Shown: piece by piece, positions 52,922-64,000 of the stretch
Numbering within the stretch: the first letter of the stretch is position 1
Layout: each line of letters begins with the position of its first letter
NCBI RefSeq assembly: GCF_009733595.1
Contig: NZ_WOFH01000016.1
Location: 62,001-126,000 of the forward strand
Origin: Actinomadura litoris
GTDB lineage: Bacteria; Actinomycetota; Actinomycetes; Streptosporangiales; Streptosporangiaceae
DNA length: 64,000 bases
Direction of reading: 5' to 3'
Notes under the pieces: generated by a model
Told to the model about the DNA's origin: nothing
Database searches by the model: none
Seen by the model: the letters and a program-made list of their open reading frames with translations, nothing else
Position numbers and translations under genes: made by a program

Positions 52922-53898
52922 TGCGGCTCCTTCTCGGGCTCCTGGGGGCGCACCTGGGGCGGGACGTATCCGGCGGGCTTGTGCGCGAGGCCCACGGCGT
53001 CGGCGAGCCGCCCGAGGCGGCGGGCGCCGAGCGCCTCGTCCAGCTCGCGCAGGACGCGGGGCCCGGCGGCGGGGTCGTGGAACAGCGCGGTGCCGACGGC
53101 GACGGCGCTCGCCCCGGCGAGGATGAACTCCAGCGCGTCCAGGCCGGAGGCGACGCCGCCGACGCCGATGATCGGCGTGCTGGGCAGCGCGGCGTGCACC
53201 TGGTAGACGCAGCGGACGGCGACGGGCCGGATCGCGGGCCCCGACAGCCCGCCCGACACGCCGGTGAGCGCGGGCCGCAGCGTGCCGGTGTCGATCGCCA
53301 TGCCCTCCATCGCGTTGATCAGCGTCAGCCCGTCGGCGCCCGCGTCGACGCAGGCGAGCGCGATCGTGACGATGTCGGTGACGTCGGGCGCGAGCTTGGC
53401 GAACACCGGCAGGCCGGGGCGGGCGTAGGCGCGGACGGCGCGCACGACCGACGCGGCGGCCGTCGGGTGCCAGCCGAACATGCGGCCCCGGTCCTCGACG
53501 TTCGGGCAGGCGACGTTGACCTCGATCGCGGCGACGCCGGGCACGTTGCGGAGGCGGCTGGCGATGTCGCCGTACTCCTCGACGCTGTTGCCCGCGACGG
53601 ACACGATCGTGCGGACGCCCTGCTCGATCAGCCAGGGCAGGTCGCGCTCCAGGAACGTCTCGACGCCGGGGCTCGGCAGGCCGGTGGCGGTGAGCAGGCC
53701 GCTCGGCGTCTCGGCGACGCGCGGGGTGGGGCGCCCGGCGCGCGCCTGCGGCATCACCGAGGTGGTGACGAACGCCCCGAGGCGGGCCAGGTCGGAGAAC
53801 TGGGCCAGCTCGCGTCCCGTCCCGCCGCACCCGGAGGCCGTCAGGACGGGATTGGGGAGCTCCAGCGGCCCGAGGGTGGTCCTGAGCCGGTCGCTCAC
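52918..53898 (-). CDS. pyrD: Dihydroorotate dehydrogenase, class 1B catalytic subunit
   Basis: The product is 326 aa from GTG 53898 (GTGA overlap with pyrK). The FMN-binding barrel has [15 protein letters not shown], the active-site part [13 protein letters not shown] near residue 130 (catalytic Cys) and [11 protein letters not shown] near residue 167, and [20 protein letters not shown] near residue 245. Class 1B enzymes use NAD through the PyrK iron-sulfur flavoprotein, which is encoded just upstream. Confidence 0.95.
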   Translation of the reverse strand: MSDRLRTTLGPLELPNPVLTASGCGGTGRELAQFSDLARLGAFVTTSVMPQARAGRPTPRVAETPSGLLTATGLPSPGVETFLERDLPWLIEQGVRTIVSVAGNSVEEYGDIASRLRNVPGVAAIEVNVACPNVEDRGRMFGWHPTAAASVVRAVRAYARPGLPVFAKLAPDVTDIVTIALACVDAGADGLTLINAMEGMAIDTGTLRPALTGVSGGLSGPAIRPVAVRCVYQVHAALPSTPIIGVGGVASGLDALEFILAGASAVAVGTALFHDPAAGPRVLRELDEALGARRLGRLADAVGLAHKPAGYVPPQVRPQEPEKEPQ

Positions 53899-54782
53899 TG
53901 GGAGCCCCCCTCGGAGACGCTGAGGACGCGCGGCGCCCCCAGCGCGTCGAACGGGATGGTGCCGAGGTCGCCCCAGCGGACGCGGTCGCCGCGCAGCACG
54001 GGCCCGTCGGCGCAGGCGCGCACCATGCGGGTCACGCCGTCGTCGCCGTGGACGGGCAGCATGCACGTCATGCACACGCCGATGCCGCACGCGCCCGTCC
54101 GCTGGAGGAACTCCTCGACCGACACCTGGGAGGGCAGCCCGAAGTCGCCCGCGACCTGGGTGACGGCGCGCAGCAGGCCGGTGGGCCCGCAGCCGTAGAC
54201 GACGTCGGCGCCGGTCTCCTGGAGGACGCGGGGCAGCACGTCGCGGACGGTGCCCTTCTCCCCCATCGAGCCGTCCTCGGTGGTGATGGTGGCCGAGTCG
54301 CCGATGCGCTGCGCCATCCGCGACCCGAACACCGCCTTGGCGGACGGCCCGCCGAGCACGAAGTGGACCTTGCAGCCGCGCCGCAGCAGCGTGTCGGCGA
54401 GCGCGAACACCGCCGCGCCGCCCGGCCCGCCCGCGGCGAGCAGGCAGGTGACCGGGTCGCGCGGGAGCCGGAACGGGCGGCCGAGCGGCCCGAGGAGGTC
54501 GAGCTGGTCGCGGGAGCGGCGCCCGGCGAGCCAGCCGGTGCCGGGCTCGGTGTCGGCGAAGACCAGCTCGACGGTGCCGCCGTAGTCGGACTTCACCTCG
54601 TGCACCCCGAAGCAGCGGCGGACGAGCCGGGCGGAGTACTCACCGCCGACGGCGACCGCCACGAACTGGCCGGGCCGGAACCGCTCGGCGATCGCCGGGG
54701 CCACCAGCGTGACCGCGTGGTAGTCCTGCACCTGGCGGACCGTCAGGACCGTCGCCGACGTCTGCACCGGTGTGTCGGACAC
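53895..54782 (-). CDS. pyrK: Dihydroorotate dehydrogenase electron transfer subunit
   Basis: The product is 295 aa. It has the ferredoxin-reductase-like FAD domain ([20 protein letters not shown]) and the C-terminal 2Fe-2S motif [16 protein letters not shown] near residue 227, with the fourth cysteine in [10 protein letters not shown]. It passes electrons from PyrD to NAD. The start is GTG 54782 and the carB stop lies 35 bp upstream. Confidence 0.95.
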   Translation of the reverse strand: MSDTPVQTSATVLTVRQVQDYHAVTLVAPAIAERFRPGQFVAVAVGGEYSARLVRRCFGVHEVKSDYGGTVELVFADTEPGTGWLAGRRSRDQLDLLGPLGRPFRLPRDPVTCLLAAGGPGGAAVFALADTLLRRGCKVHFVLGGPSAKAVFGSRMAQRIGDSATITTEDGSMGEKGTVRDVLPRVLQETGADVVYGCGPTGLLRAVTQVAGDFGLPSQVSVEEFLQRTGACGIGVCMTCMLPVHGDDGVTRMVRACADGPVLRGDRVRWGDLGTIPFDALGAPRVLSVSEGGSQ

Positions 54783-54817
54783 ACCTCTCCCTCCTCGTCC
54801 CTCCCCGGACCGCGCCC

Positions 54818-58161
<3,344 letters not shown>

Positions 58162-58162
<1 letters not shown>

Positions 58163-59280
58163 TACCTCGACCCCTCCATGATCTCGCAGAAACGGTCGAA
58201 GAGCCCGGAGGCGTCGTGCGGGCCCGCCGCGGCCTCCGGGTGGTACTGGACGCTGAACGCGGGCCGCTCCAGGAGCCGCAGCCCCTCCACGCACCCGTCG
58301 TTGAGGTTCACGTGGCTGACCTCGGCGCGCCCGTAGGGGGTGTCGAACGGGCCGTCGGTCGGCGCGTCCACGGCGAACCCGTGGTTGTGGGCGGAGACGT
58401 CGACCCGTCCGGTCGCCTTGTCCTGAACGGGCTGGTTGATGCCCCGGTGCCCGAAGCGGAGCTTGTAGGTGCCGAGGCCGAGCGCGCGCCCGAAGATCTG
58501 GTTGCCGAAGCAGATGCCGAAGAACGGCCTGCCCGCGTCGAGGACGCCGCGCAGCGCGTCCACCGCGTACCCGGCGGCGGCCGGGTCGCCGGGGCCGTTG
58601 GAGAAGAACACCCCGTCGGGGGCGAGCGCGAGGATCTCCTCGGCGGTGCTGGAGGCCGGGAGGACGTGCACCTCGCACCCCCGCTCGGACATCCGGTACG
58701 GCGTCATCGCCTTGATGCCGAGGTCCACGGCCGCGACCGTGAAGCGCTTCTCCCCCTGGGCCGCGACGACGTAGCGCTCGGCCGTCGAGACGTCGCGGGC
58801 GAGGTCGGCGCCGACCATCGGCGGCGCCTGCCGGACCCGCTCGACCAGGGCGGCCTCGCCCGGGGCGAGCGCCTCGCCGCCGCTGAAGATCGCGGCGCGC
58901 ATCGCGCCCCGGTCGCGCAGGTGGCGGGTCAGCGCGCGGGTGCCGGGGATCGCGATCCCCACCACGCCCTGGTCGCGCAGCGCCGACCCGAGCGAGCCGG
59001 TGGCCCGCCAGTTCGAGGCCACGCGCGCGGGCTCGCGCACCACGTACCCGGCGACCTGGATGCGGCCGGACTCCGGATCCTCGGCGTTGACGCCGGTGTT
59101 GCCGATGTGGGGGGAGGTCATCGCGACGATCTGCCGCGCGTAGGACGGGTCGGTCAGGGTCTCCTGGTAGCCGGTCATGCCGGTGTTGAAGACCATCTCG
59201 CCGAAGGTCTCGCCCTCGGCCCCGTAGGCCGTCCCCCGGAACACCCTGCCGTCTTCCAGAACCAGCAGAGCAGGGGTCAT
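58162..59280 (-). CDS. carA: Carbamoyl phosphate synthase small subunit
   Basis: The product is 372 aa and supplies ammonia from glutamine. The N-terminal domain has [20 protein letters not shown] near residue 30; the class I glutamine amidotransferase has the nucleophile Cys257 in [17 protein letters not shown] and the His/Glu pair in [20 protein letters not shown] near residue 345. ATG 59280 overlaps the pyrC stop by 4 bp. Confidence 0.97.
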
Positions 59281-60560
59281 TGGAGCTTCCCTTCCAGGAC
59301 GGTCGGCGTGCCGCGCAGGAACGTCGCGACGACCCGTCCGGGCAGCGCCAGCCCCGCGAACGGGGTGTTGCGGCTCTTGGAGGTCATCTCCGACGCGTCC
59401 ACCGCGCGGCGCGGCGACGGGTCGTACAGCGTGATGTTGGCGGGCGATCCCGCCTCCAGCGGACGGCCCTGTCCGGAGAGGCGGCCGATGCGGGCGGGGC
59501 TCAGCGACATCCGCTCGGCGACCCCGGCCCAGTCGAGCAGCCCGGTCTCGACCATGGCCTCCTGGACGACGGGCAGCGCCGTCTCCAGGCCGATCATGCC
59601 CATCGCCGCCACGGCCCACTCGGTCTCCTTCGCCTCGACCGGGTGCGGGGCGTGGTCGGTGGCGACGCAGTCGATCGTCCCGTCGGCGAGCGCGGCGCGC
59701 AGCGCGGCGACGTCCTCGGCGGTGCGCAGCGGCGGGTTGACCTTGAAGATCGGGTCGTAGGTGCCGGCGCGGGTGTCGTCCAGCAGCAGGTGGTGCGGGG
59801 TGACCTCGGCGGTCACCGGGCAGCCCTTGCTCTTGGCCCAGCGGATGATCTCCACGGACCCGGCCGTGGAGACGTGGCAGACGTGCAGCCGCGACCCGAC
59901 GTGCTGGGCGAGCAGCACGTCCCTGGCGATGATCGCCTCCTCGGCCACGGCGGGCCAGCCGCGCAGCCCGAGCGCGGCCGACATCTCGCCCTCGTTCATC
60001 TGCGCGCCCTCGGTGAGCCGGGGCTCCTGCGCGTGCTGGGCGACGACGCCGCCGAACGCCTTCACGTACTCCAGCGCCCGCCGCATGATCACCGCGTCGG
60101 ACACGCAGTGCCCGTCGTCGGAGAACACCCGGACCCGCGCCGCCGAGTCGGCCATCGCGCCGAGCTCGGCGAGCTGCTCGCCCGCGATGCCGCGCGTCAC
60201 GGCCCCGACGGGCTGGACATCGCAGTACCCGGCCTCGCGGCCGAGCCGCCACACCTGCTCGACCACGCCCGCCGTGTCGGCGACCGGGTCGGTGTTGGCC
60301 ATCGCGTGGACGGAGGTGAACCCGCCCATCGCGGCGGCCTTCGTGCCGGACTCGACGGTCTCGGCGTCCTCGCGCCCCGGCTCGCGCAGGTGGGTGTGCA
60401 GGTCGACGAGCCCGGGCAGCGCGACCAGGCCGTCGGCGTCGACGGCCTGCGCGCCGCCGGCGTCGAGCCCGGTGCCGATCTCGGCGATCTGCCCGTTCCG
60501 GACGAGGATGTCGGCGGGCGCGCCGCCCAGGATGCGCGCGCCCCTGATCAGGTGGTTCAT
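59277..60560 (-). CDS. pyrC: Dihydroorotase
   Basis: The product is 427 aa, of the class I (amidohydrolase) type. Zinc ligands are [15 protein letters not shown] at residues 53-67; later metal histidines are in [12 protein letters not shown] and [13 protein letters not shown], and the catalytic Asp lies in [15 protein letters not shown] near residue 306. It cyclises carbamoyl aspartate to dihydroorotate. ATG 60560 overlaps the pyrB stop by 4 bp. Confidence 0.97.
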   Translation of the reverse strand: MNHLIRGARILGGAPADILVRNGQIAEIGTGLDAGGAQAVDADGLVALPGLVDLHTHLREPGREDAETVESGTKAAAMGGFTSVHAMANTDPVADTAGVVEQVWRLGREAGYCDVQPVGAVTRGIAGEQLAELGAMADSAARVRVFSDDGHCVSDAVIMRRALEYVKAFGGVVAQHAQEPRLTEGAQMNEGEMSAALGLRGWPAVAEEAIIARDVLLAQHVGSRLHVCHVSTAGSVEIIRWAKSKGCPVTAEVTPHHLLLDDTRAGTYDPIFKVNPPLRTAEDVAALRAALADGTIDCVATDHAPHPVEAKETEWAVAAMGMIGLETALPVVQEAMVETGLLDWAGVAERMSLSPARIGRLSGQGRPLEAGSPANITLYDPSPRRAVDASEMTSKSRNTPFAGLALPGRVVATFLRGTPTVLEGKLQ

Positions 60561-61498
60561 TCGGTGACCTCCGTGCCGATGGCGGGCTCGGAGCCTCCGA
60601 GCAGCAGGTAGAGCACGGCCATGCGGGCGCTGACGCCGTTGGCGACCTGCTCGACGATCGTGGACCGGACCGAGTCGGCGACCTCGGCGGCGATCTCCAC
60701 GCCGCGGTTCATCGGCCCCGGGTGCATGACGATGGCGTGCTCGGGGAGCGCGGCCATGCGCTCGCCGTCCAGCCCGTACCGGCGGCTGTACTCGCGCACG
60801 GTCGGGAAGTAGGCGGCGTTCATCCGCTCCTGCTGGACGCGCAGCATCATGATGACGTCGCTCTTGGGCAGCACCGCGTCGAGGTCGTAGGACACCTGGC
60901 AGGGCCAGGTGTTGATCGCGACCGGCAGCAGCGTGGGCGGCGCGACCACGGTCACGTCGGCGCCGAGCGTCCCGAGCAGCAGCACGTTGGAGCGTGCCAC
61001 CCGGCTGTGCAGGACGTCGCCGACGATCGTGACCCGGCGCCCCTCCAGGTCGCCGAGCCGCTTGCGCATCGTGAACGCGTCCAGCAGCGCCTGGGTGGGG
61101 TGCTCGTGGGTGCCGTCCCCGGCGTTGACCACGCTGCCCTGGACCCAGCCCGCGAGCCGGTGCGGCGCGCCCGAGGCGCCGTGCCGGACGACGACGCCGT
61201 CGGCGCCCATCGCCTCCAGCGTCAGCGCGGTGTCCTTCAGGCTCTCGCCCTTGGACACGCTCGACCCCTTCGCCGAGAAGTTGATCACATCGGCGGACAG
61301 CCGCTTGGCGGCCGCCTCGAAGGAGATCCGGGTGCGGGTGGAGTCCTCGAAGAACAGGTTGACGACCGTCCGGCCGCGCAGCGTCGGCAGCTTCTTGATC
61401 GAGCGGCCCGCGACCTTCTCCAGCTCCTCGGCCGTGTCGAGGACGAGCAGCGCGTCCTCGCGCGTCAGGTCGGCCGCCGAGATCAGATGGCGCTTCAC
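60557..61498 (-). CDS. pyrB: Aspartate carbamoyltransferase catalytic subunit
   Basis: The product is 313 aa from GTG 61498, overlapping pyrR by 4 bp. The carbamoyl phosphate site is [19 protein letters not shown] near residue 49 and [20 protein letters not shown] near residue 123; the aspartate site includes [17 protein letters not shown] near residue 260. No PyrI regulatory subunit gene is present, as expected outside enterobacteria. Confidence 0.97.
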   Translation of the reverse strand: MKRHLISAADLTREDALLVLDTAEELEKVAGRSIKKLPTLRGRTVVNLFFEDSTRTRISFEAAAKRLSADVINFSAKGSSVSKGESLKDTALTLEAMGADGVVVRHGASGAPHRLAGWVQGSVVNAGDGTHEHPTQALLDAFTMRKRLGDLEGRRVTIVGDVLHSRVARSNVLLLGTLGADVTVVAPPTLLPVAINTWPCQVSYDLDAVLPKSDVIMMLRVQQERMNAAYFPTVREYSRRYGLDGERMAALPEHAIVMHPGPMNRGVEIAAEVADSVRSTIVEQVANGVSARMAVLYLLLGGSEPAIGTEVTE

Positions 61499-62100
61499 CG
61501 GTCACCCCCCGCCGGACCGAGCAGCACCGCGTCGCGTCCGTCGTTCTCGCCCAGCAGGACCCGCACGGTCTCCCGCATCGAGGTGGGCAGGTTCTTGCCG
61601 ACGTAGTCCGCGCGGATCGGCAGCTGGCGGTGCCCGCGGTCGACCAGCACCGCGAGCTGGACGGCGCGGGGCCGCCCGAGGTCGTTGAGGGCGTCGAGCG
61701 CGGCGCGCACCGTCCGGCCGGAGAACAGCACGTCGTCGACGAGGACGACCACGCGGTCGTCGACGCCGTCCTGGGGTACCTCCGTGCGGCCCAGAGCGCG
61801 CGCGGGACGCATCCGGAGATCGTCCCGGTACATCGTCACGTCCAGGGACCCCCAGGGCACCGGGCGGCCCTCCACGTCCCCGAGGAGGCCCGCCAGCCGC
61901 TCGGCCAGCGTCACCCCGCGGGTCTGGATGCCGAGGAGCAGGACGTCGTGCCCGCCCTTGGTGCGTTCGAGGATCTCGTGCGCGATGCGGGTCAGCGCGC
62001 GCCGGATGTCCGGTCCCTCCAGAACGGCCTTGGGCCGGGGGTCACCGTCCGCCACGCGCGCCGCCGCCGGCTCGTCCGGCCGGGAGGCAGCATTCACCAC
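61495..62100 (-). CDS. pyrR: PyrR, pyrimidine operon regulator / uracil phosphoribosyltransferase
   Basis: The product is 201 aa from GTG 62100; a GTG at 62097 follows directly. The PRPP-binding loop is [20 protein letters not shown] near residue 118, and the basic [20 protein letters not shown] region binds RNA. In mycobacteria PyrR represses its operon at translation when UMP is high. The N-terminal 20 residues are an actinobacterial extension. It is the first gene of the pyr operon and lies behind a hairpin that matches a PyrR site. Confidence 0.93.
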   Translation of the reverse strand: MVNAASRPDEPAAARVADGDPRPKAVLEGPDIRRALTRIAHEILERTKGGHDVLLLGIQTRGVTLAERLAGLLGDVEGRPVPWGSLDVTMYRDDLRMRPARALGRTEVPQDGVDDRVVVLVDDVLFSGRTVRAALDALNDLGRPRAVQLAVLVDRGHRQLPIRADYVGKNLPTSMRETVRVLLGENDGRDAVLLGPAGGDR

Positions 62101-62105
62101 CGAAA

Positions 62106-62140
62106 CCTCCTTTCCCGCCTCACAGGACGGGGCTTAAAGG
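62106..62140 (-). promoter_or_regulatory. PyrR-binding leader hairpin masking the pyrR ribosome site
   Basis: On the minus strand the inner loop reads GTCCTGTGAGGC between CCCC and GGG arms, close to the PyrR-binding consensus, and the flanking CCTTT (62140-62136) pairs with AAAGG (62113-62109), part of the AAAGGAGG ribosome site of pyrR. Binding of PyrR would hold the site closed, giving translational repression as described for Mycobacterium smegmatis. Confidence 0.75.
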
Positions 62141-62379
62141 ACGCCTTGTCCCCCACACCGTAGCAGCCGGTACCCACGGGTCCGCATCGGACCGGTCCAC
62201 GTCTTGCCTGGTGAGAGGGGTCACACTCGAACGCGCGCGGAGCGGCCCGCGGCCCCGGCGCGGCGCCCGCGGGGCCGGGCCCGCCGGGCTTCCGGCCGAT
62301 CCGGACGACCCCCAGCGAGACCTACTGATTCGACCGCTTTTTTCCAATCAGCTTGACCTGAGGCCGTCCCCGTTTTACC

Positions 62380-62394
62380 GTCACTGTCCGTAAC
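62380..62394 (+). promoter_or_regulatory. Candidate BldD box in the bldD promoter
   Basis: GTCACTGTCCGTAAC keeps the T-AC and GT-A halves of the BldD box but differs at the two central conserved positions. It lies just after a possible -35 TTGACC (62353-62358) in the bldD upstream region. Autorepression is known for Streptomyces BldD; its occurrence here is inferred. Confidence 0.4.
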
Positions 62395-62503
62395 CATCCC
62401 CGGAGGTGGATTCCCGGAGCGATCAGCGCGCCGGGTTCCCCGCCTCCGCCCCGGCGTCCCGCCGGGGGCAAACGACGACGAAAGTGAGCCTGGGGGGCCG
62501 ACA

Positions 62504-62998
62504 ATGCCGTCTGAATACGCTAAGGCTCTCGGCGCGCGCCTGCGCGCCATCCGCACACAGCAGGGCCTGTCCCTGCACGGTGTGGAGGAGAAGTCCCGCG
62601 GCCGCTGGAAGGCCGTCGTCGTGGGTTCGTACGAGCGGGGCGACCGCGCCGTCACCGTTCAGAAGCTGGCCGAGCTCGCCGATTTCTACGGCGTGCCGGT
62701 TTCCGAGTTGCTGCCCGGCGGAGCCGCGCCGAGCCCGCTCGGGCCTACACCCAAGCTCGTGATCGACCTCGAGCGGTTGCAGCAGCTTCCGAAAGACAAG
62801 GCCGGTCCTCTCGCCCGCTACGCCGCGACGATCCAGAGCCAGCGGGGCGACTACAACGGAAAGGTTTTGTCCATCCGCCAGGAAGACCTGCGTTCACTCG
62901 CGGTCATCTACGACAAGTCCCCGAACGAGCTCACGGAAGAGCTCATCACGTGGGGCGTCCTCGACCCGGAGGCGCGGCGCGCCGTCGAGTCGTTCTAA
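62504..62998 (+). CDS. bldD: BldD, c-di-GMP-responsive developmental regulator
   Basis: The product is 164 aa. Residues about 5-75 are an XRE-type helix-turn-helix (ALGARLRAIRTQQGLSLHGV, GSYERGDRAVTVQKLAELAD). The C-terminal half binds c-di-GMP through RGDYNGKVLSIRQED near residue 117, which keeps the RGD-x8-RxxD signature. In Streptomyces BldD dimerises on tetrameric c-di-GMP and represses sporulation genes during vegetative growth. The intact motif predicts the same control. It is divergent from pyrR. Confidence 0.96.
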   Translation: MPSEYAKALGARLRAIRTQQGLSLHGVEEKSRGRWKAVVVGSYERGDRAVTVQKLAELADFYGVPVSELLPGGAAPSPLGPTPKLVIDLERLQQLPKDKAGPLARYAATIQSQRGDYNGKVLSIRQEDLRSLAVIYDKSPNELTEELITWGVLDPEARRAVESF

Positions 62999-63031
62999 CC
63001 CCTAGCACCACCTAATTCTGGCACCACCGAA

Positions 63032-63063
63032 ACGGGGGCCCGGCCGACGCCGGGCCCCCGTTC
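63032..63063 (+). terminator. Terminator after bldD
   Basis: AACGGGGGCCCGGC (63032-63045) and GCCGGGCCCCCGTT (63050-63063) form a perfect 14-bp stem with a CGAC loop, 34 bp beyond the stop codon. Confidence 0.88.
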
Positions 63064-63179
63064 CGCGTCCCGGCCCGAATTCCGTTGCGGCGGGCGCCGG
63101 CGCGCGCCTGCATGCGGGCCGACGCCGGCCGGACGCGGCGCAGGGCGCGAAACGGGTGCCCGCCGCGGGAGGCGTCCCG

Positions 63180-63221
63180 GCTCTGAGGGGGCGCGTCGAA
63201 GCTCTGAGGGGGCGCGTCGAA
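63180..63221. repeat. Two tandem copies of a 21-bp unit
   Basis: GCTCTGAGGGGGCGCGTCGA plus A occurs twice without a gap in the gene-free stretch 63064-63389. Further tandem units of the type GGCGGGGTCGGTC follow at 63316-63345, and a copy of the sequence at the HEPN stop (CTCGCCTCGG) occurs at 63365-63374. The stretch otherwise holds no gene. Confidence 0.85.
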
Positions 63222-63389
63222 GACCGGGGCCGTGCTCCAGCGGCGGCCCCGGTCTTCGGGCGCGGCCGTCCCCTGGGGAGGTCTACGGGACGGCCCGGGA
63301 GTGGCTCAGGGGGTTGGCGGGGTCGGTCGGCGGGGTCGGTCGGCGGGCCCGTCAGCGAGGTCGGCTCGCCTCGGAGCCCGTCGGCGGGG

Positions 63390-63884
63390 TCAGCTCGCCT
63401 CGGGGATCGGCAAGGTGGGCTGGCTGGTCACGCCGAGGGTGTCCTCGACGAGGGTGACGAAGACCTCGGCGTCGTGCAGCAGCTCCTCGGCCTCGCGCGG
63501 CGTCACCGCGCGCGGCAGGCCCGCCTCGGCGGCGGCGCGCTTGTCGGCGCCGGCGGCGAAGAACGCGGCCCACTCGCGCAGCGCGGGCTCGGCCTCGGGC
63601 AGCAGCACCCAGACGCTGCGGGGGCGCCCCCGCCGGTGCGTCTCCAGCGGTTCCTTGGACGCCAGCACCGCGGCGGCGGCGCGCAGCGCGGCCAGGTGGG
63701 CGCAGACGTAGCGGACGGCGGGCGAGGTGGCCTCGGCCGCCTCGGCGAGGCCCATGCGGGCGGCGTGGAGCTGGCCGACCGCCGTGTGCGCCGGACGCGG
63801 CGCGGGCTTCGGCCGCGAGCGCGGGCCCGGCGGGCCGAACTGCGCGGCGGAATGAACTCCGCGGGCGGTCGTCGTTTCGGACAT
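63390..63884 (-). CDS. SAV_6107-type HEPN-domain protein
   Basis: The product is 164 aa from ATG 63884, with AAGGAGG upstream. The first 40 residues are a Pro/Arg-rich, disordered lead. The rest is an all-helical HEPN-like domain (QLHAARMGLAEAAEATSPAV, RYVCAHLAALRAAAAVLASK, PALREWAAFFAAGADKRAAA). The RNase motif R-x4-6-H of toxin HEPN proteins is not evident, so catalytic activity is doubtful. It is widespread in actinobacteria with unknown role. Confidence 0.75.
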   Translation of the reverse strand: MSETTTARGVHSAAQFGPPGPRSRPKPAPRPAHTAVGQLHAARMGLAEAAEATSPAVRYVCAHLAALRAAAAVLASKEPLETHRRGRPRSVWVLLPEAEPALREWAAFFAAGADKRAAAEAGLPRAVTPREAEELLHDAEVFVTLVEDTLGVTSQPTLPIPEAS

Positions 63885-63909
63885 GACTGCCTCCTTCCGG
63901 GGCTCGGGC

Positions 63910-63947
63910 CGGCCGGGCGGAGAGCTTCCCCTCACTCCGCCCGGCCG
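63910..63947 (-). terminator. Hairpin upstream of the HEPN gene
   Basis: CGGCCGGGCGGAG (63910-63922) and CTCCGCCCGGCCG (63935-63947) form a perfect 13-bp stem with a 12-nt loop. It is placed as a terminator for a gene entering from the right edge, or as leader structure of the HEPN transcript. Confidence 0.6.
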
Positions 63948-64000
63948 TCCGTCCCGCCCGGGGGCATCGCGCTGCCGCCGGGCGGGGACGTCGCCCTGGC
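63932..64000 (-). CDS. Possible C-terminal end of a gene entering from the right
   Basis: The minus strand is open from the window edge to a TGA at 63932-63934, giving 22 residues that end GTDGRAE. The stop falls at the foot of the hairpin. The stretch is too short to identify and could be chance. Confidence 0.25.
   Translation of the reverse strand, partial: ARATSPPGGSAMPPGGTDGRAE

Noticed and set aside
63390-63884. HEPN toxin of a toxin-antitoxin pair
   Set aside because: No RNase motif and no antitoxin or MNT gene lies next to it; the family is a broadly conserved actinobacterial protein.

Overview
The window reads as a high-GC actinobacterial chromosome, most likely a Thermomonosporaceae/Streptosporangiales member such as an Actinomadura relative. 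The pointers are the very GC-rich third codon positions, the bldD-pyrR-pyrB-pyrC-carA-carB-pyrK-pyrD-pyrF-mihF-gmk-rpoZ-coaBC-metK-priA gene order, an actinobacterial IHF (MihF), a PriA without helicase motifs, a DUF574 methyltransferase and a SAV_6107-type HEPN protein. The genus is inference. No rRNA, tRNA, IS element, prophage or CRISPR array was found.

Left part (1-24 kb), accessory nitrogen, sulfur and redox metabolism. A uracil/xanthine permease (partial), a PucR regulator and a divergent three-gene set (DUF2877, FdrA, DUF1116) look like a complete oxamate carbamoyltransferase (AllFGH-type) locus for the last steps of ureide breakdown. Next come an aldose epimerase and an amide-use block: a MarR repressor, a cytosolic AmiC-like amide sensor, an FmdB zinc ribbon, an AmiS/UreI channel and a formamidase. 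A DUF574 methyltransferase, a DUF6986 aldolase-like protein, a SnoaL/NTF2 protein and a divergent hemerythrin/MarR pair with a clear operator follow. A four-gene minus-strand operon (CoxD-, CoxE-, XdhC/CoxF- and MocA-like) is a molybdenum-hydroxylase maturation set without structural genes. Divergent from it is a Tat-exported sulfite-oxidase-family enzyme, a methanethiol oxidase (SBP56) and a membrane protein, probably a volatile-sulfur oxidation operon. A frameshifted Uma2 gene closes this part.

Middle (24-45 kb), minus strand except for a few inserts. An FMN riboswitch drives ribE-ribM-ribBA-ribH, followed by hisG and a PH-domain protein. A plus-strand P-loop ATPase (Sll1717-like) of less typical composition sits between the riboflavin operon and def-fmt-rsmB-PAP2-rpe-HAD. 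A large uncharacterised protein and a ferric-siderophore uptake operon (binding protein, SIP reductase, two FecCD permeases, ATPase) with an IdeR/DtxR box and a divergent AraC regulator separate def from priA.

Right part (45-64 kb), conserved core. priA, a membrane protein on the plus strand, metK with a structured leader, coaBC, rpoZ, gmk, mihF, an 880-bp gene-free stretch, then the overlapping pyrimidine operon pyrR-pyrB-pyrC-carA-carB-pyrK-pyrD-pyrF preceded by a PyrR-type leader that can hide the ribosome-binding site. bldD is transcribed away from pyrR and is followed by a terminator, small tandem repeats and a HEPN-domain gene.

Nothing in the window is a clear new multi-gene defence or biosynthetic system. 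The best candidates for something not fully described are the methanethiol oxidase operon, the AllFGH locus in an actinomycete, the lone ATPase with a strong operator-like palindrome upstream, and several orphan operator palindromes.
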